DNA of 62,689 nucleotides from an uncultured Dorea sp. (GTDB lineage: Bacteria; Bacillota; Clostridia; Lachnospirales; Lachnospiraceae), in NCBI GenBank assembly GCA_910584265.1, contig CAJTZE010000015.1:1-62689 (forward strand), given 5' to 3'. Under the pieces are notes generated by a model. That model worked only from the letters and a program-made list of their open reading frames with translations. It was not told the origin of the DNA and did not search any database. Of this stretch, positions 25,698-34,129 are shown one piece after another (positions within the stretch are counted from its first letter, which is position 1; every line of letters starts with the position of its first letter). The translations under genes and the position numbers were made by a program.

Positions 25698-27353
25698 TTA
25701 CTTTTTCTGAACATATTTCAGACAGTCAAGGGTTACTGCTACCAATATGATAATTCCTGAAAATACAAACTGAAGGTTCGTATCAATACCCAGTATCGTC
25801 AAAGAATAGGTCAGGGCAGTAAAGATAAATACGCCGACTACCACGCCTGAAATCTTACCGATACCTCCGGTAAAGGATACGCCGCCCACTACGCAGGCCG
25901 CAATCGCGTCCATCTCCCAGCCCTGCCCGTAAGCCGCCGACCCGGAGCCAACCATTCTTGCACATTCCAGCCATGAGCCGAAGCCGTACAGAATACCCGC
26001 CAGAACAAATGCACCTACCGTTACAGCAAATACGGAAATACCGGATACCGCTGCAGCCTCTGGATTGCCTCCGACCGCATACAGGTTCTTGCCAAAGGTT
26101 GTCTTATTCCAGATAAACCATACAATCGCAATCGCCGCTACAGCCCAGAGGATGATCGTCGGGAAGCCATTGATCTTTGGGATGATCATGCTTGGAATCA
26201 CCGGCTCAATGGCGCCGAATGACACACCCTTTGTGGCATAGGTAACAAGTCCGAAAATAACCAGCATATTTGCCATGGTAGATATAAATGGATGCATCTT
26301 AAACTTCGCAGTAAAAAATCCTGCAATCGTTGTAAAAAACGTGCACAAAATAATACAAACTACCAGAGACAGAACTACCCTTCCCATGAGCGGCACACCT
26401 GTAAAATCAAAGACGTGTCCAAAAACTGCTCCCGTATTGATCCCCTGATGCATAATGATCGTTGCCGTAGTCATTCCCATGCCGACCATACGTCCGATGG
26501 AAAGATCCGTACCGGTAAGCAGGATCAAGCCCGCAACGCCGAGTGCTAAGAACATCCGCGGCGAAGCCTGCTGCAGAATATTTAATACATTGTTATAGGT
26601 AAGCAGCGGTGAATTTTTTACGATCGGAGTAATAATACACAGCGCAATAAAAATCAATATGATCGCAATATACAATCCATTCTGCAGAAGAAACGCCCTG
26701 CGGTTAAATGTATATTTATAGTTCTCCCATTTCTGGGCTCTTGACTCTGCGAAAGTAAACTTTGACATGCGCAGAAGATCGATCAGATGGTATTTGTATG
26801 TGTAAGCCGCATGTCTCCGGTCCTTTACCTGCTGAAGGTCTTTCTCTAACTCCATCCTGGCATCAAACAGCCGGTTCTTATAGACATACTTCTCTTCCTT
26901 AATTTCCTGATGATCCGAAAGCTTTGCAAGCGCCGCCTGATGCTCCTTTTCCAGCTCGGCAATTCTTTTCTTATGTTTTTCCTTTGCAGACGCCTTCTCC
27001 AATTCACAGCTTGCTTTGACCGGCTGATAATACTCCTGGTCAAAATGTGCCTTGATGTAGCCTTCCGCCTCTGCAATCAGCTTAGAAACCTCTTCTTTAT
27101 TCTTATTCTCAACCGCCTGTGCCTTCTCAAGCTCAGTCTTTGCCTTTGCGATCCGCGTCTCCCGGTCTTCTTTTGTGAGAGCCTTGTCTCTTTTTACTCC
27201 GTCAATCCTGTTCTGAAGAGAGATAACCTTATCTGTCCCGTCTAACCTGAGAGCGTCTATCTTCGCCTGAATTTTTCCCACATAATCTTCAATCGGCCGA
27301 AGCAGCTCTTTCTCCTGCTCTGCCGTAAGAATTTTACTGTTTTCACTAGCCAT
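25698..27353 (-). CDS. mglC: MglC-like sugar ABC permease with N-terminal coiled coil
   Basis: A 551-residue protein. The C-terminal part of about 330 residues is a complete Mgl/Rbs-type permease with the EAA-like and GTDLSIGRMVGM motifs. Before the first membrane segment there are about 215 cytosolic residues, very rich in Lys and Glu with long heptad-like runs, which should form a coiled coil. Typical MglC has about 15 residues there. The start at 27353 has GAGGGAG upstream; the frame remains open to 27374, overlapping the mglA stop. The extension may contact the ATPase or a regulator. Confidence 0.88.
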   Translation of the reverse strand: MASENSKILTAEQEKELLRPIEDYVGKIQAKIDALRLDGTDKVISLQNRIDGVKRDKALTKEDRETRIAKAKTELEKAQAVENKNKEEVSKLIAEAEGYIKAHFDQEYYQPVKASCELEKASAKEKHKKRIAELEKEHQAALAKLSDHQEIKEEKYVYKNRLFDARMELEKDLQQVKDRRHAAYTYKYHLIDLLRMSKFTFAESRAQKWENYKYTFNRRAFLLQNGLYIAIILIFIALCIITPIVKNSPLLTYNNVLNILQQASPRMFLALGVAGLILLTGTDLSIGRMVGMGMTTATIIMHQGINTGAVFGHVFDFTGVPLMGRVVLSLVVCIILCTFFTTIAGFFTAKFKMHPFISTMANMLVIFGLVTYATKGVSFGAIEPVIPSMIIPKINGFPTIILWAVAAIAIVWFIWNKTTFGKNLYAVGGNPEAAAVSGISVFAVTVGAFVLAGILYGFGSWLECARMVGSGSAAYGQGWEMDAIAACVVGGVSFTGGIGKISGVVVGVFIFTALTYSLTILGIDTNLQFVFSGIIILVAVTLDCLKYVQKK

Positions 27354-27370
27354 ATCTTTCATCTCCCTCA

Positions 27371-28879
27371 TCATAGATATTTTGCACTGAGCCTTAACAG
27401 CTCTTCCTGATTTGTCTCTTTTGTATTCACGATTCCGGAAAGACGCCCGTTTGACATTACACCGATACGGTTTGTAATTCCCAGAATCTCCGGCATTTCA
27501 GAAGAAACAACAATGACTGTCTTTCCCTGCTTCGCCATTTTGATGATCAGCTCATAAATCTCATATTTCGCCCCTACGTCAATCCCACGCGTAGGCTCAT
27601 CCATCATAAATATCTGCGGCTCCCGCTCTAGCCATTTTCCAAAAATAACCTTCTGCTGGTTCCCTCCTGAGAGACTTGAGATCATATCATCCGGCCCCAT
27701 ACATTTCGTATGCATTACCTTTATTTCATCCGCGGTTGCCTTGACCATCTTCGCATCGGAAAGTGCAACGCCGGATTTATACTGCTCCAGATTCGCAATT
27801 GTTGTATTAAATGTGAGATCGCCCTTCAGGAAAAGCCCGTTGGCCTTTCTTTCCTCCGTGATCATAGCAAAGCCATGATCCATTGCTTCCTTCGCACTAT
27901 TAAACGTCATCCGCTGTCCGTTAAAATACACATAACCGGCCGCCCTGGTCCGCACACCGAAAATTGTTTCCAAAAGCTCTGTACGCCCCGCTCCCACCAG
28001 TCCGTACAGTCCGAAAATCTCTCCTTCCTTTACGTCGAAGGAAATATCCTGTAGATGAGGCTCGTATTTTGTAGACAAATGCTGAATGGACAAAATCGTA
28101 TCCTTCGGCTCATTGTCAACCGGCGGGAACCTGTTCTCCAGAGACCGCCCAACCATGGCCGCGATCAATTCGTTCATATCCGTATCTCTGGAATTCTTTG
28201 TCATAACCAGATTACCGTCCCGGAGTACGGATATCTCATCACAAATCTCAAAAATCTCGTCCATCTTATGTGAGATATAGATAAGGGCAATGCCCTGCTC
28301 TTTTAACATCCTCATCATCTGGAACAGCTTGTCCACTTCCTGCACCGTCAGAGAAGAGGTCGGCTCATCCAGAACGATCACTTCAGAATTATAGGAGATT
28401 GCCTTGGCAATTTCACACATCTGTCTCTGAGATACAGACATATTCCGCATAGGCTGCGTAAGATTTACGGTCATGCCAAGCTTTCTGAAAAGCTCAGAAG
28501 CCTCTTTTTTCATTCTTCCTTCATCGATAATGCCGAGGGAATTACGAGGGTAACGTCCAAGGAATAAATTATCGATTACATTTCTGTCCAGACACTGATT
28601 TAACTCCTGATGAACCATCGCAATACCGTTTTCAAGAGCATCTTTCGGTCCGGAAAAACTCACTTCCCTGCCGCCAAGGAAGATACTGCCTTCATCCTTC
28701 TGATACGTACCGAAAAGGCACTTCATCATCGTCGATTTTCCAGCACCGTTTTCGCCCATAAGCCCCATGACCGTTCCGCGCTTTACATCCAGATTAATGC
28801 GGTCCAGAACCCGGTTCCGTCCAAAGGACTTACTCATGCCGCGTATCGACAAGACGATATTCTCTTTCTTATCTGCCAT
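27371..28879 (-). CDS. mglA: Galactose/methyl-galactoside ABC transporter ATPase MglA
   Basis: A 502-residue protein with two tandem ABC domains, the usual length. Walker A is GENGAGKST in the first domain and degenerate GLVGAGRTE in the second. The second domain has the signature LSGGNQQKV and a DEPTRGID Walker B. It drives import of the sugar delivered by the binding protein, and its stop overlaps the open frame of mglC. Confidence 0.94.
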   Translation of the reverse strand: MADKKENIVLSIRGMSKSFGRNRVLDRINLDVKRGTVMGLMGENGAGKSTMMKCLFGTYQKDEGSIFLGGREVSFSGPKDALENGIAMVHQELNQCLDRNVIDNLFLGRYPRNSLGIIDEGRMKKEASELFRKLGMTVNLTQPMRNMSVSQRQMCEIAKAISYNSEVIVLDEPTSSLTVQEVDKLFQMMRMLKEQGIALIYISHKMDEIFEICDEISVLRDGNLVMTKNSRDTDMNELIAAMVGRSLENRFPPVDNEPKDTILSIQHLSTKYEPHLQDISFDVKEGEIFGLYGLVGAGRTELLETIFGVRTRAAGYVYFNGQRMTFNSAKEAMDHGFAMITEERKANGLFLKGDLTFNTTIANLEQYKSGVALSDAKMVKATADEIKVMHTKCMGPDDMISSLSGGNQQKVIFGKWLEREPQIFMMDEPTRGIDVGAKYEIYELIIKMAKQGKTVIVVSSEMPEILGITNRIGVMSNGRLSGIVNTKETNQEELLRLSAKYL

Positions 28880-28930
28880 TATTTTTTACTCCTGTATCTG
28901 TAGATTCGTAATGCTTTTGCTTTTAAAAAT

Positions 28931-28958
28931 TATCAGGGAGAATTACTTCTCCCTGATA
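28931..28958 (-). terminator. Intercistronic stem-loop between mglB and mglA
   Basis: A 12-bp perfect stem with a 4-nt loop, followed on the minus strand by ATTTTTAAAA. It probably attenuates transcription so that binding protein exceeds transporter, or stabilises the mglB message. Confidence 0.7.
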
Positions 28959-28989
28959 CTTCTCACTCCCTAAAGAAACTTTTTAAAGA

Positions 28990-30294
28990 TTACTGGCTGA
29001 GCAGTGATGTATAGGAAGCCGCATTGTCCGTCTTAACCATATTGATCGCAAATGCATCATACTCTCCCGGATTGCCAAGACGGTTTGTAATATTGGACTC
29101 TGTCTGTCCATCACCACCGATGTAATCAACTTCAAGATTTAACAGCTTATCGTAATTCTGCAGAAGCGGCTGATAGGTTGAGCTCAGGAAGTTATCTGAT
29201 GCATTGTAAATGTTCAGCCATACCTTCTTAGAAGCATGTGCGCCTTCATCAAGCTGTGCTGATACCGGCTCATAAATCTTTGTAGAATCTGTGAAATCCT
29301 GATAGTTGTCTGCTGTAACTGCTACGTTCAATGCATAGTAAGAACGCTCGTCTGCGTTGTATACGTATACGTCGTCGCTCAATACGTTGCCTGCGTCATC
29401 CTCTGTGCCGATACCAGTATCAACGTCAACGCCGTCCAGAGCGTTACGCAGAACGCGGAGTGTAAGGTAAGCCTGAACATCTGCATGCTGGCTGATGGTT
29501 CCGCCGTATCCCTCTGCGATCGCTGCTACTGCATCACTGTTAGCGTCATAACCAAATGTCGGTACCTCCTGATCCTTTGACCATGCGTTGAACATAGACA
29601 TTCCCATACCGTCATTATTAGAAGCGATAATATCAATCTCTTCGCCAAATGAAGACGACCATGTGCCGATTGCATTTCCTGCTGTTGCCGCATCCCATGT
29701 AGCACCTGCGGAATTCTTCATTTCCTGAGAAGCAAGCTCGCGTACTACATATTTCTTTCCGCCGACTTCAATCTCGCCGTCCTGTACAGCCGCTGCAGAA
29801 CCGTCTGTGTTTGTTCCGACCGGTTCGCTGTTGATCTCGCCATCCTTCTCAACGCCTGTACCCAGTGCTTTTCTAACTCCTCTTGTACGTGCGATGGAGT
29901 CATTGTGTCCGATATCGCCGATTGCAAGAACATAACCGATCACGCCGTCGCCGTTGCGGTCAAGGCCGTCGATATTTGCCTCGATATAGTCTTTGATCAT
30001 GGTTCCCTGGAGCTCTGCACCCTGATTTGCGTCAAAACCCACATAATATGTATTGTCATTGAAGCTCAGCGCTGCCATATCAAGCTCTCCTGTAGAGCTG
30101 TTAGACGGCTGACGGTTGAACCACACCAGCGGCTTGTCCTTATTAGCCACATCTGATGAAGCAGCTGTCTCACCTGAATCACCTGAACCTGCATCATCCG
30201 ACGCAGACCCTCCGCCTCCGCATGCAGCAAGTGAAAGACCCAGCATTGCCGTCAGCGTTAAAGAAACAATCTTTTTGCCCATTTTCTTTTTCAT
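28990..30294 (-). CDS. mglB: Circularly permuted MglB-type sugar-binding lipoprotein
   Basis: A 434-residue lipoprotein. The start at 30294 follows GGGAG; LSLAAC (Cys25) is the lipobox. After a Gly/Ser/Asp linker the first MglB motif is the one that is normally third: LVWFNRQP (55-63, Asn60), then YYVGFDANQG, a DRNGDGVIGY calcium-type loop (112-121), GHNDSIAR (129-136), Trp200, SNNDGMGM (225-232) and FGYDANSD. The segment that normally opens the mature protein is instead at 356-434 (IYNASDNF with Asp367 and Phe369; AFAINMVK). All sugar-contact residues have counterparts, so binding is probably kept. It is the first gene of the transport operon. The permutation is read directly from motif order. 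Confidence 0.9.
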   Translation of the reverse strand: MKKKMGKKIVSLTLTAMLGLSLAACGGGGSASDDAGSGDSGETAASSDVANKDKPLVWFNRQPSNSSTGELDMAALSFNDNTYYVGFDANQGAELQGTMIKDYIEANIDGLDRNGDGVIGYVLAIGDIGHNDSIARTRGVRKALGTGVEKDGEINSEPVGTNTDGSAAAVQDGEIEVGGKKYVVRELASQEMKNSAGATWDAATAGNAIGTWSSSFGEEIDIIASNNDGMGMSMFNAWSKDQEVPTFGYDANSDAVAAIAEGYGGTISQHADVQAYLTLRVLRNALDGVDVDTGIGTEDDAGNVLSDDVYVYNADERSYYALNVAVTADNYQDFTDSTKIYEPVSAQLDEGAHASKKVWLNIYNASDNFLSSTYQPLLQNYDKLLNLEVDYIGGDGQTESNITNRLGNPGEYDAFAINMVKTDNAASYTSLLSQ

Positions 30295-30403
30295 GTTTTC
30301 TTCTCCCTTCATTTTCACACTTTTTCCGTGTTTCGTTGATAAAAGAAGTATATCTGACACACAAAAAACAAAACATAGAATATTTTTCACTCTGCATTGA
30401 AAT

Positions 30404-30431
30404 TTATTAGACAACTTTTTCCAATTGTCAA
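30404..30431 (-). promoter_or_regulatory. Promoter of the mgl operon
   Basis: TTGACA (30426-30431), 16-bp spacer and TAATAA (30404-30409) on the minus strand, leaving a 5' leader of about 100 bp before mglB. Confidence 0.6.
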
Positions 30432-30445
30432 AAGATAAACTTAGA

Positions 30446-30474
30446 TTGTAGCTCTCCGTTTCCTGTGGTATCAT
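30446..30474 (+). promoter_or_regulatory. Possible hydG promoter
   Basis: TTGTAG (30446-30451), 17-bp spacer and TATCAT (30469-30474) on the plus strand, 63 bp before the hydG start. The -35 box is weak. Confidence 0.4.
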
Positions 30475-30537
30475 TATATTGTAAAAATATGCTGATCACG
30501 AAGGGTAACACCTGAGGGAGAAGGAGGAAAACAAAAG

Positions 30538-31959
30538 ATGTATGATGTGAATTCAAAACACGCAGATGATTTTATCAATCACGAGGAGATCTTAGAGACG
30601 CTTGCCTATGCAGACGAGAATAAGGATAATCTGGAGCTGATTGAGAAGCTGATCGAAAAGGCAGCTCTCAGAAAAGGACTGTCACACCGGGAGGCATCCG
30701 TTCTTCTGGCCTGTTCCGATGCGGGCATGAATGAGAAGATCTTCAAGCTTGCCGAACAGATTAAGAAGGACTTCTATGGTAACCGGATTGTCATGTTTGC
30801 GCCCTTATACTTATCCAACTACTGTATCAACGGCTGCACCTACTGCCCGTACCACGCAAAGAACAAGCATATTGCCAGAAAGCAGCTTTCCCAGGAGGAG
30901 ATCCGCAGGGAAGTGATCGCACTGCAGGATATGGGACACAAGCGCCTGGCGCTGGAGGCCGGCGAGCACCCTGCGTTAAATACGATGGATTACTATCTGA
31001 AATCCATCGAAACCATTTACAGTATTAAGCATAAAAACGGCGCGATCCGCCGTGTAAATATTAATATTGCGGCAACCACCGTAGATAATTACCGTCTTCT
31101 GAAAGAGGCCGGCATCGGAACCTATATTCTGTTTCAGGAGACTTACCATAAGGAAGGCTATAAAGAGCTTCATCCGACCGGACCGAAAAGCGATTACAAT
31201 TACCACACCGAAGCAATGGACCGGGCCATGGAGGGCGGTATTGACGATGTAGGCGTCGGCGTTCTCTTCGGCCTGGACAAATACCGCTATGAATTTGCAG
31301 GACTTCTGATGCATGCAGAGCACTTAGAGGCCGCCTTCGGCGTAGGACCGCACACTATCAGTGTGCCGAGACTTCGAGATGCGGATGATATTGATTCCTC
31401 CGCATTTAAAAATGGGATAGACGATGATACGTTTGCCAAGATCGTTGCCTGTATCCGAATCGCCGTTCCTTACACCGGCATGATTATTTCCACCAGAGAA
31501 AGCCAGAAGGTGAGGGAACGGGTGCTGCATCTGGGGATTTCACAGATCAGCGGCGGTTCCAGAACCAGTGTCGGCGGATACTGTGAGCCGGAGCCGGAAG
31601 ACGAGAAATCCGAACAGTTTGACGTGATTGACAGCCGTACTCTGGACGAGGTAGTCCACTGGCTGATGCAGATGAATTATATTCCAAGCTTCTGTACCGC
31701 ATGCTACCGGGAAGGGCGCACCGGAGATCGTTTCATGTCCCTGTGCAAGAGCGGGCAGATCCAGAACTGCTGTCATCCAAACGCATTGATGACACTGCAG
31801 GAATACCTGATGGATTATGCCTCGCCGGAAACAAAGGCTCTCGGCAGTAAATTAATCGATAAGGAAATCCAGAATGTACCGAATGCAAAAGCACGCTCCG
31901 TCGTGACTGAGAATCTCCGTCTGATCCGCGAGAATAACCGGAGAGACTTCCGCTTCTAG
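30538..31959 (+). CDS. hydG: [FeFe]-hydrogenase H-cluster maturase HydG
   Basis: A 473-residue radical SAM tyrosine lyase that supplies CO and cyanide ligands for the hydrogenase H-cluster. The CX3CX2C motif is at Cys96, Cys100 and Cys103, and a C-terminal motif (CTAC followed by a third Cys about 22 residues on) binds the second cluster. GGAGAAGGAGG precedes the ATG. Neither hydE, hydF nor a hydrogenase gene lies in this window. Confidence 0.96.
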   Translation: MYDVNSKHADDFINHEEILETLAYADENKDNLELIEKLIEKAALRKGLSHREASVLLACSDAGMNEKIFKLAEQIKKDFYGNRIVMFAPLYLSNYCINGCTYCPYHAKNKHIARKQLSQEEIRREVIALQDMGHKRLALEAGEHPALNTMDYYLKSIETIYSIKHKNGAIRRVNINIAATTVDNYRLLKEAGIGTYILFQETYHKEGYKELHPTGPKSDYNYHTEAMDRAMEGGIDDVGVGVLFGLDKYRYEFAGLLMHAEHLEAAFGVGPHTISVPRLRDADDIDSSAFKNGIDDDTFAKIVACIRIAVPYTGMIISTRESQKVRERVLHLGISQISGGSRTSVGGYCEPEPEDEKSEQFDVIDSRTLDEVVHWLMQMNYIPSFCTACYREGRTGDRFMSLCKSGQIQNCCHPNALMTLQEYLMDYASPETKALGSKLIDKEIQNVPNAKARSVVTENLRLIRENNRRDFRF

Positions 31960-31999
31960 TATGATTTCAGTCCAATATATATGCTATATCATAAAATAC

Positions 32000-32023
32000 A
32001 GGGGCTGTTCTGAAGCAGCCCCT
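32000..32023. terminator. Terminator between hydG and glpK
   Basis: An 8-bp GC-rich stem with an 8-nt loop between two convergent genes. T tracts are weak on both sides (TATTTTA on the minus), so termination may be partial. Confidence 0.55.
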
Positions 32024-32052
32024 GATAACATCATATGACACCGCACAGAATA

Positions 32053-32133
32053 TTACATCAATATATCCTGCACATCCTCTAATGATAAATTACATCCTGC
32101 AGCAATCTCTTCCGGTGGGATTCGTAAAACAGC
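32053..32133 (-). pseudogene. In-frame gene fragment fused behind the glpK stop
   Basis: After the glpK TAG the same frame stays open for 26 codons to a TAA. The encoded peptide (IPPEEIAAGCNLSLEDVQDI) resembles the C-terminal tails of Rpn/PD-(D/E)XK transposase-like proteins. It has no start of its own, so it is probably a leftover of a deleted gene. Confidence 0.35.
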
Positions 32134-33630
32134 CTACTCTTCTTCTGCCCATGCAAGCGCACAGCGGACCGCACGCTTCCAGCCCTTTAAGAACACTTTC
32201 CTCTTTTCCTCTTCCATATCCGGTGTAAACTCTTTTCCCAGCTGCCAGTTCTGTTTGATCTCCTCTTTATTCTTCCAGTAGCCTGTTGCAAGCCCTGCCA
32301 GATAAGCCGCGCCCAGAGCTGTCGTCTCAATACACTTTGGTCTGTGTACCGTGGCGTGATTGATATCTGCCTGAAACTGCATCAGCATATTATTAGCACT
32401 TGCTCCGCCGTCTACCTTCAGGACATGCATGGATACTCCCGCATCCTCTTCCATTGCTTTGATCACATCGTATGCCTGATAGGCAATGGATTCTAACGTT
32501 GCACGGATAAAATGCTCCTTGGTACATCCCCGGGTCAGGCCTACCACCGTTCCCCTCGCATACTGATTCCAATAAGGCGCCCCCATTCCCGCAAAGGCCG
32601 GCACCAGATATACGCCGTCCGTATCCTCTACCCGCGTTGCATATTCTTCTGTTTCCGGCGCGCTCTTTACCATACGCATCCCGTCTCGCAGCCACTGATT
32701 TGCGGCTCCGGCTACAAAGATACTGCCCTCCAGCGCATACTCCACCTTTTCTTCCGTACTTGCCGCAATCGTCGTCAGAAGACCGTTTTTCGACTCTACC
32801 GGCTTATTTCCCGTATTCATCAGCAGGAAACATCCCGTACCGTATGTATTTTTTGCATCGCCTTCGCCAAAGCATCCCTGTCCGAACAGCGCAGACTGCT
32901 GATCCCCCGCCGCTCCTGCAATCGGAACATTGCCCACTAAAACCTTCTCGTCCGTATAGCCGTAAATACAGCTGGAGGGCTTCACCTCGGGAAGCATTGC
33001 CTTCGGAATATTAAACTTCGCCAAAATCTCTTCATCCCAGCACAGCTTATGAATATCAAACAGCATGGTCCGGGACGCATTCGTATAATCCGTCACATGC
33101 ACCAAGCCTCCGGTCAGATTCCAGATCAGCCAGGTATCCACTGTTCCGAATACCAAATCCCCTTTTTCAGCCTGTTCTCTTGCTCCCTCAACATGGTCGA
33201 GGATCCATGCGATCTTGCTTGCACTGAAATACGCATCTGCTATCAATCCTGTTCTTTCGCGGATAACCTTATCGAACCCTTCTGCCTTCAGCTCATCAAT
33301 CATCTCGGATGTCCTTCTGCACTGCCAGACGATCGCATTATAAACCGTCTCTCCTGTATAACGGTTCCAGATAATCGTCGTTTCCCGCTGGTTGGTAATA
33401 CCGATACCGCTGATCTGCTTTGCACTCACGCCCGTCTCCGCCAGCGTCTGCACCATAACCGAATATTGGGAGGACCAGATTTCCCTCGGGTTCTGCTCCA
33501 CCCATCCCGGCTGGGGATAAATCTGCTCAAATTCCTTCTGAGCCATACCGCAGATGTCTCCTGCATGGTTAAATAAAATACACCGGGAGCTTGTGGTTCC
33601 CTGATCTAACGCCATTACATACTGTTCCAT
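32134..33630 (-). CDS. glpK: Glycerol kinase
   Basis: A 498-residue FGGY-family kinase that makes glycerol 3-phosphate. MALDQGTTSSRCILF near the N-terminus and the later GAAGDQQSALFGQ and KVDGGASANN segments are typical of GlpK, as is the length. The start at 33630 follows AGAGAGGAA. It is the last gene of the glycerol locus, 120 bp after the DUF1667 gene. No glycerol facilitator gene is present. Confidence 0.96.
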   Translation of the reverse strand: MEQYVMALDQGTTSSRCILFNHAGDICGMAQKEFEQIYPQPGWVEQNPREIWSSQYSVMVQTLAETGVSAKQISGIGITNQRETTIIWNRYTGETVYNAIVWQCRRTSEMIDELKAEGFDKVIRERTGLIADAYFSASKIAWILDHVEGAREQAEKGDLVFGTVDTWLIWNLTGGLVHVTDYTNASRTMLFDIHKLCWDEEILAKFNIPKAMLPEVKPSSCIYGYTDEKVLVGNVPIAGAAGDQQSALFGQGCFGEGDAKNTYGTGCFLLMNTGNKPVESKNGLLTTIAASTEEKVEYALEGSIFVAGAANQWLRDGMRMVKSAPETEEYATRVEDTDGVYLVPAFAGMGAPYWNQYARGTVVGLTRGCTKEHFIRATLESIAYQAYDVIKAMEEDAGVSMHVLKVDGGASANNMLMQFQADINHATVHRPKCIETTALGAAYLAGLATGYWKNKEEIKQNWQLGKEFTPDMEEEKRKVFLKGWKRAVRCALAWAEEE

Positions 33631-33750
33631 ACAACGTTCCTCTCTTCTTTGTAAATTCGTGTTATCTTCAGCGGGCAAGGCGTGTATTTTCCTGCCCTCT
33701 GAGGGTACTGTCAGCAGATATCCCGTAATAAACGGATTTCCAGCTCCGGC

Positions 33751-34116
33751 CTACTGTACATAAATATCCTTTGTCGCAATAACGGCGGCGCCTGTTCCCG
33801 CCACATTCTCTGCGACGATCTGTCCGATTTTAACCGGCGCCTGCAGCTCCACATCCTTCAGCGCCTTTACACAGTCAAAAATCTTATCCTTGGGTATATC
33901 TGTCTCGGTCTTTACCGACACGCATGGCAGATGGCCTCCATTTACCCTGACAGACGATGTTACGATCCGTCTTGGGTCTGTCAGCTCCTTCTTTGCATAG
34001 TCTGCGCCTCTCGGACAGGTATTGCCTGTAATCTCCATAGAACCCTCGTCGGAAATCTCCACCTTCAGGTTACATCCCAAAGGGCACCCGATACATACTA
34101 ATTCCTTTGTCTTCAT
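33751..34116 (-). CDS. DUF1667 family cysteine-rich protein
   Basis: A 121-residue protein with CIGCPLGC near the start and NTCPRGADYA, which together could bind an Fe-S cluster. The start at 34116 follows AAGGAGG. It always seems to accompany GlpA-like and FAD oxidoreductase genes of this type, and here it is 13 bp behind them. It may be an electron-transfer subunit that replaces GlpC; this is inference. Confidence 0.8.
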   Translation of the reverse strand: MKTKELVCIGCPLGCNLKVEISDEGSMEITGNTCPRGADYAKKELTDPRRIVTSSVRVNGGHLPCVSVKTETDIPKDKIFDCVKALKDVELQAPVKIGQIVAENVAGTGAAVIATKDIYVQ

Positions 34117-34129
34117 CTCTCTGCCCTCC

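Noticed and set aside
30295..30400. A CcpA cre site in the mglB leader
   Set aside because: The closest match has too many mismatches to the consensus to support a call.
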